DNA from: JAAYKT01 sp964408955
GTDB lineage: Bacteria > Bacillota > Clostridia > Lutisporales > Lutisporaceae
DNA length: 64,000 nucleotides
NCBI GenBank assembly: GCA_964408955.1
Contig: CAYPBK010000005.1
Span: 1-64,000 of the forward strand
Reading direction: 5' to 3'
A program made the translations under genes and the position numbers. Below the pieces are notes generated by a model. The model saw only the letters and a program-made list of their open reading frames with translations, did not search any database and was not told the DNA's origin. Numbering within the stretch: the stretch's first letter is position 1; every line of letters starts with the position of its first letter. Positions 63,732 through 64,000 of the stretch are shown one piece after another.

Positions 63732-64000
63732 TTGGAAACAAAGAATAAGAAAATTTCATTTAGCGGTATTCAGCCTTCCGGAGATTTAACAATAGGAAAT
63801 TATTTGGGAGCTATAAAAAACTGGGTTTCATTGCAGGAGGAATTTTATGCATATTATTGCGTCGTCGATTTGCATGCCCTTACAGTGAGGCAGGACCCTA
63901 AAGAGTTAAGGGAAAGAACTTTAAAAAATCTGGCTATTTATATTGCTTCCGGTTTAGATCCGGATAATAATACGTTATTTATTCAATCTCATGTTCCTGC
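63732..64000 (+). CDS. trpS: Tryptophanyl-tRNA synthetase (partial, cut by the window end)
   Basis: The first 89 residues of a class I TrpRS: KISFSGIQPSGDLTIGNYLGAIKNWVSLQEEF, with TIGN as the HIGH-equivalent ATP-binding motif, then YYCVVDLHALTVRQDPKELRERT and the segment LDPDNNTLFIQSHVPA. The start is a TTG with GGAGGTG eight bases upstream. The tryptophan T-box before it confirms the assignment. The 3' part lies outside the window. Confidence 0.95.
   Translation, partial: METKNKKISFSGIQPSGDLTIGNYLGAIKNWVSLQEEFYAYYCVVDLHALTVRQDPKELRERTLKNLAIYIASGLDPDNNTLFIQSHVP

Noticed and set aside
1..64000. tRNA, rRNA, CRISPR array, prophage or insertion sequence
   Set aside because: No GGTTCGA-type T-arm context, rRNA core sequence, regularly spaced direct repeats, transposase, integrase or phage gene was recognised.

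Overview
The window is a dense chromosomal segment of a low-GC Gram-positive bacterium, most like an anaerobic member of the class Clostridia or Tissierellia. This is inferred from the AT-rich intergenic DNA, strong AGGAGG ribosome binding sites, frequent TTG starts, a tRNA-dependent amidation operon (gatCAB), a trigger factor-ClpP-ClpX-LonB-Lon-EngB block, a T-box leader, and 2-hydroxyacyl-CoA dehydratase/activase proteins typical of anaerobes. No rRNA, tRNA, CRISPR, prophage or transposase gene was seen.

Layout. 1-2.4 kb: homoserine dehydrogenase and an EamA exporter. 2.5-9.9 kb: a DNA repair and translation operon (pcrA-like helicase, ligA, gatC, gatA, gatB). 10-15.8 kb: a complete oligopeptide ABC transporter (oppABCDF). 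15.8-20 kb: a 51-residue Cys-rich protein on the minus strand, an AIR-synthase-like protein and a large cell-wall amidase. 20.1-23.8 kb: a candidate minus-strand sRNA, then a ThrRS-derived nucleoside kinase, a DUF2007 protein and a tyrosyl-tRNA synthetase paralogue that has lost its catalytic signatures. 24.2-32.7 kb: proteostasis block. 32.7-37.5 kb: CAAX protease-like membrane protein, glycosyltransferase, second EamA exporter and a MocR regulator. 37.8-40.9 kb: a three-gene DUF2229 / 2-hydroxyacyl-CoA dehydratase-like / ATPase-activator locus. 41-48 kb: FMN-binding protein, Fur-family regulator, argGH, acetyltransferase, nitroreductase and an archaeal-type phosphoglycerate mutase homologue that may be a homoserine kinase. 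48.1-51.3 kb (minus strand): a second DUF2229 / dehydratase-like pair without an activator, then a split chromate transporter. 51.5-59.1 kb: S-adenosylhomocysteine hydrolase, SAH/MTA deaminase, a CoA-binding protein and the glycine cleavage system (gcvT, H, PA, PB). 59.4-64 kb: patatin-like phospholipase, Na/Pi cotransporter, YwaF-like membrane protein, and a tryptophan T-box leader driving trpS, which runs off the window.

The most unusual items are (i) the catalytically degenerate TyrRS paralogue next to a kinase with a ThrRS-type N terminus; (ii) two paralogous loci for an iron-sulfur, ATP-activated reductase-like system of unknown substrate, one without its activator; (iii) an intergenic repeat family with imperfect inverted ends in at least four places; and (iv) several regulatory RNA structures (T-box, lon leader with an upstream ORF, a terminator hairpin covering a Shine-Dalgarno sequence, a C-rich sRNA candidate). 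All functional names are from reading motifs in the translated sequence; no database search was possible.
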